This document shows, one piece after another, positions 63,179 to 64,000 of a stretch of 64,000 nt of DNA. The position numbers and the translations under genes were made by a program. The notes beneath the pieces are model-generated. The model had not been told where the DNA came from. It made no database searches and saw nothing but the letters and a program-made list of their open reading frames with translations. Origin of the DNA: Arthrobacter koreensis (GTDB lineage: Bacteria > Actinomycetota > Actinomycetes > Actinomycetales > Micrococcaceae). The DNA lies in the NCBI RefSeq assembly GCF_009193255.1, contig NZ_WACG01000001.1, positions 744,001 to 808,000 on the forward strand, written 5' to 3'. Each line of letters opens with the position of its first letter. The stretch's first letter is position 1.

Positions 63179-64000
63179 TTAGTCGAGGCCGCGGAGGTCC
63201 AGGGTCAGTTCCGTTTCGCCGCCGGCCTGCATCACCACGGGGATCCCCCAGTCCTGCTGGTACAGGTGGCAGGCGGCGTGGTCCGGGATTTCTCCGCCGG
63301 GTTCACCGTCGCAGGCCGCAGCGCGGGCGGTGATGTGCAGGACTCCCTCGGCAACGGAATCGGAAAGCACCAGTTCACGGACCAATCCGACGGCGGTTCC
63401 CCCGCCCGAAACCAGCAGCTCCTCCGGGGAGGAAGAGATCTTCAGCTGAGTGGGGTCTCCCCACCGGTCATCAAGCTTCTGTCCCTTGGGCGCGGCGAAG
63501 CGGACGGTGAGGCCCAGGGCGCCAGGTGCCATGGGGGTCTTCGGCCGCTGGGTCTGCCGGGCCCCTTCATCCACGGACTGCGCTTCCTTGGGGATCGGCA
63601 GCCGGACCAGCTGGTGCTTGTTGGCCTCCACAACCACCAGGAGCGGCTCGTCGGACGTCGAGTCCACCAGGACTCCCGAGGGCTCTGCGAGGCCGCGGGT
63701 GAGGGTGGAAACGGTCTTCGTCGCCGGGTCATAGCGGCGCACGGCGCCGTTGTAGGTGTCGGCGATCGCCACGGAGCCGTCCGGAAGGACAGCGACTCCC
63801 AGCGGGTGCTGGAGCCGTGCCTCGGAAGCGTCGCCGTCGCGGAAGCCGAAGTCGAACAGCCCGGCGCCGACGGCGGTGTCCACCGTGACGGCGGGCTTGC
63901 CTGCGGCGGAGGTGTCGAAGCGGAGCCGGCGCAGTGCGGACGTCTCGGAGTCGGCGACCCAGATGCTGCCTTCAGCGTCCTGGGCGAAACCGGAGGACTG
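63179..64000 (-). CDS. NHL-repeat protein, C-terminal part
   Basis: The frame runs leftward to the stop at 63179 and is open past the right edge; 273 residues are visible. NHL-type beta-propeller repeats are seen in GFAQDAEGSIWVADSETSALRRL and HPLGVAVLPDGSVAIADTYNGAVRRYD. A C-terminal domain of about 130 residues ends in GETELTLDLRGLD. Related actinobacterial proteins carry a thioredoxin-like domain at the N-terminus (NHLRC2-like), which lies outside this window. Its substrate is unknown. Confidence 0.85.
   Translation of the reverse strand, partial: QSSGFAQDAEGSIWVADSETSALRRLRFDTSAAGKPAVTVDTAVGAGLFDFGFRDGDASEARLQHPLGVAVLPDGSVAIADTYNGAVRRYDPATKTVSTLTRGLAEPSGVLVDSTSDEPLLVVVEANKHQLVRLPIPKEAQSVDEGARQTQRPKTPMAPGALGLTVRFAAPKGQKLDDRWGDPTQLKISSSPEELLVSGGGTAVGLVRELVLSDSVAEGVLHITARAAACDGEPGGEIPDHAACHLYQQDWGIPVVMQAGGETELTLDLRGLD

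Overview
This is a 64-kb stretch of ordinary, gene-dense chromosome from a high-GC Gram-positive bacterium. The gene content points to Micrococcaceae, most likely Arthrobacter or a close relative. The reasons are a dnaK-grpE-dnaJ-hspR operon with HspR (HAIR) operators, DUF3073 next to purM, a septum-formation-domain protein, a fused MrpAB antiporter subunit, DUF4235, and many genes with a TANNNT -10 box about six bases before the start codon (leaderless transcription). I see no phage, insertion sequence, integrase, CRISPR array or rRNA operon.

Layout. 1-6360: purine synthesis. purC (cut by the left edge) and purD run left; an asparaginase-II protein, an SCP-like protein, a small membrane protein, purF and purM run right. 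6369-6475: tandem palindromes, the first copy of a repeat. 6587-12564: DUF3073, a large septum-formation-family membrane protein, ClpB with a HAIR operator, and an SRPBCC protein. 12888-18102: choline/glycine betaine cluster (BCCT transporter, betaine aldehyde dehydrogenase, GMC choline dehydrogenase). 18179-21953: two tandem lipoprotein penicillin-binding proteins, the second without its catalytic residues. 21950-27154: YccF, a PNPOx-like protein, HutD/Ves, a small HhH protein, a DEAD-box helicase, TrmB and YqeY. 27232-30050: a membrane protein, winged-helix regulator and ABC-2 exporter with a palindromic candidate operator. 30057-34409: the heat-shock operon on the minus strand with two HAIR sites. 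34434-40974: flavodoxin, methyltransferase, LMW-PTP, a kinase-PabB fusion, cardiolipin synthase and a PabC-like lyase.

41035-44150: an ECF-type thiamine/HMP transporter (ykoE-ykoD-ykoC) behind a TPP riboswitch. 44251-44587: DUF4235 and the second copy of the palindromic repeat. 44602-51088: a six-gene Mrp Na+/H+ antiporter operon with fused A and B subunits. 51273-54544: an MFS/UMF1 transporter, DUF1801, dCTP deaminase and tryptophan 2,3-dioxygenase. 54701-57352: SseB-like protein, an M4 protealysin-like protease with an overlapping emfourin-type inhibitor gene, tRNA-Gly(CCC) and panD. 57594-62032: a carbohydrate ABC importer resembling LpqY-SugABC. 62115-64000: a membrane-anchored protein of unknown function, the third copy of the palindromic repeat, and an NHL-repeat protein cut by the right edge.

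The most unusual signals are: (1) a near-identical palindrome of about 56-64 bases present three times, each between convergent genes, with base-pair covariation between copies; (2) the catalytically dead PBP paralogue beside its active sister; (3) the P-loop kinase fused to the N-terminus of PabB; and (4) the protease-inhibitor gene pair. Starts were chosen by Shine-Dalgarno sequences or by a -10 box at leaderless spacing. Functional calls rest on motifs and family knowledge, not on database searches.
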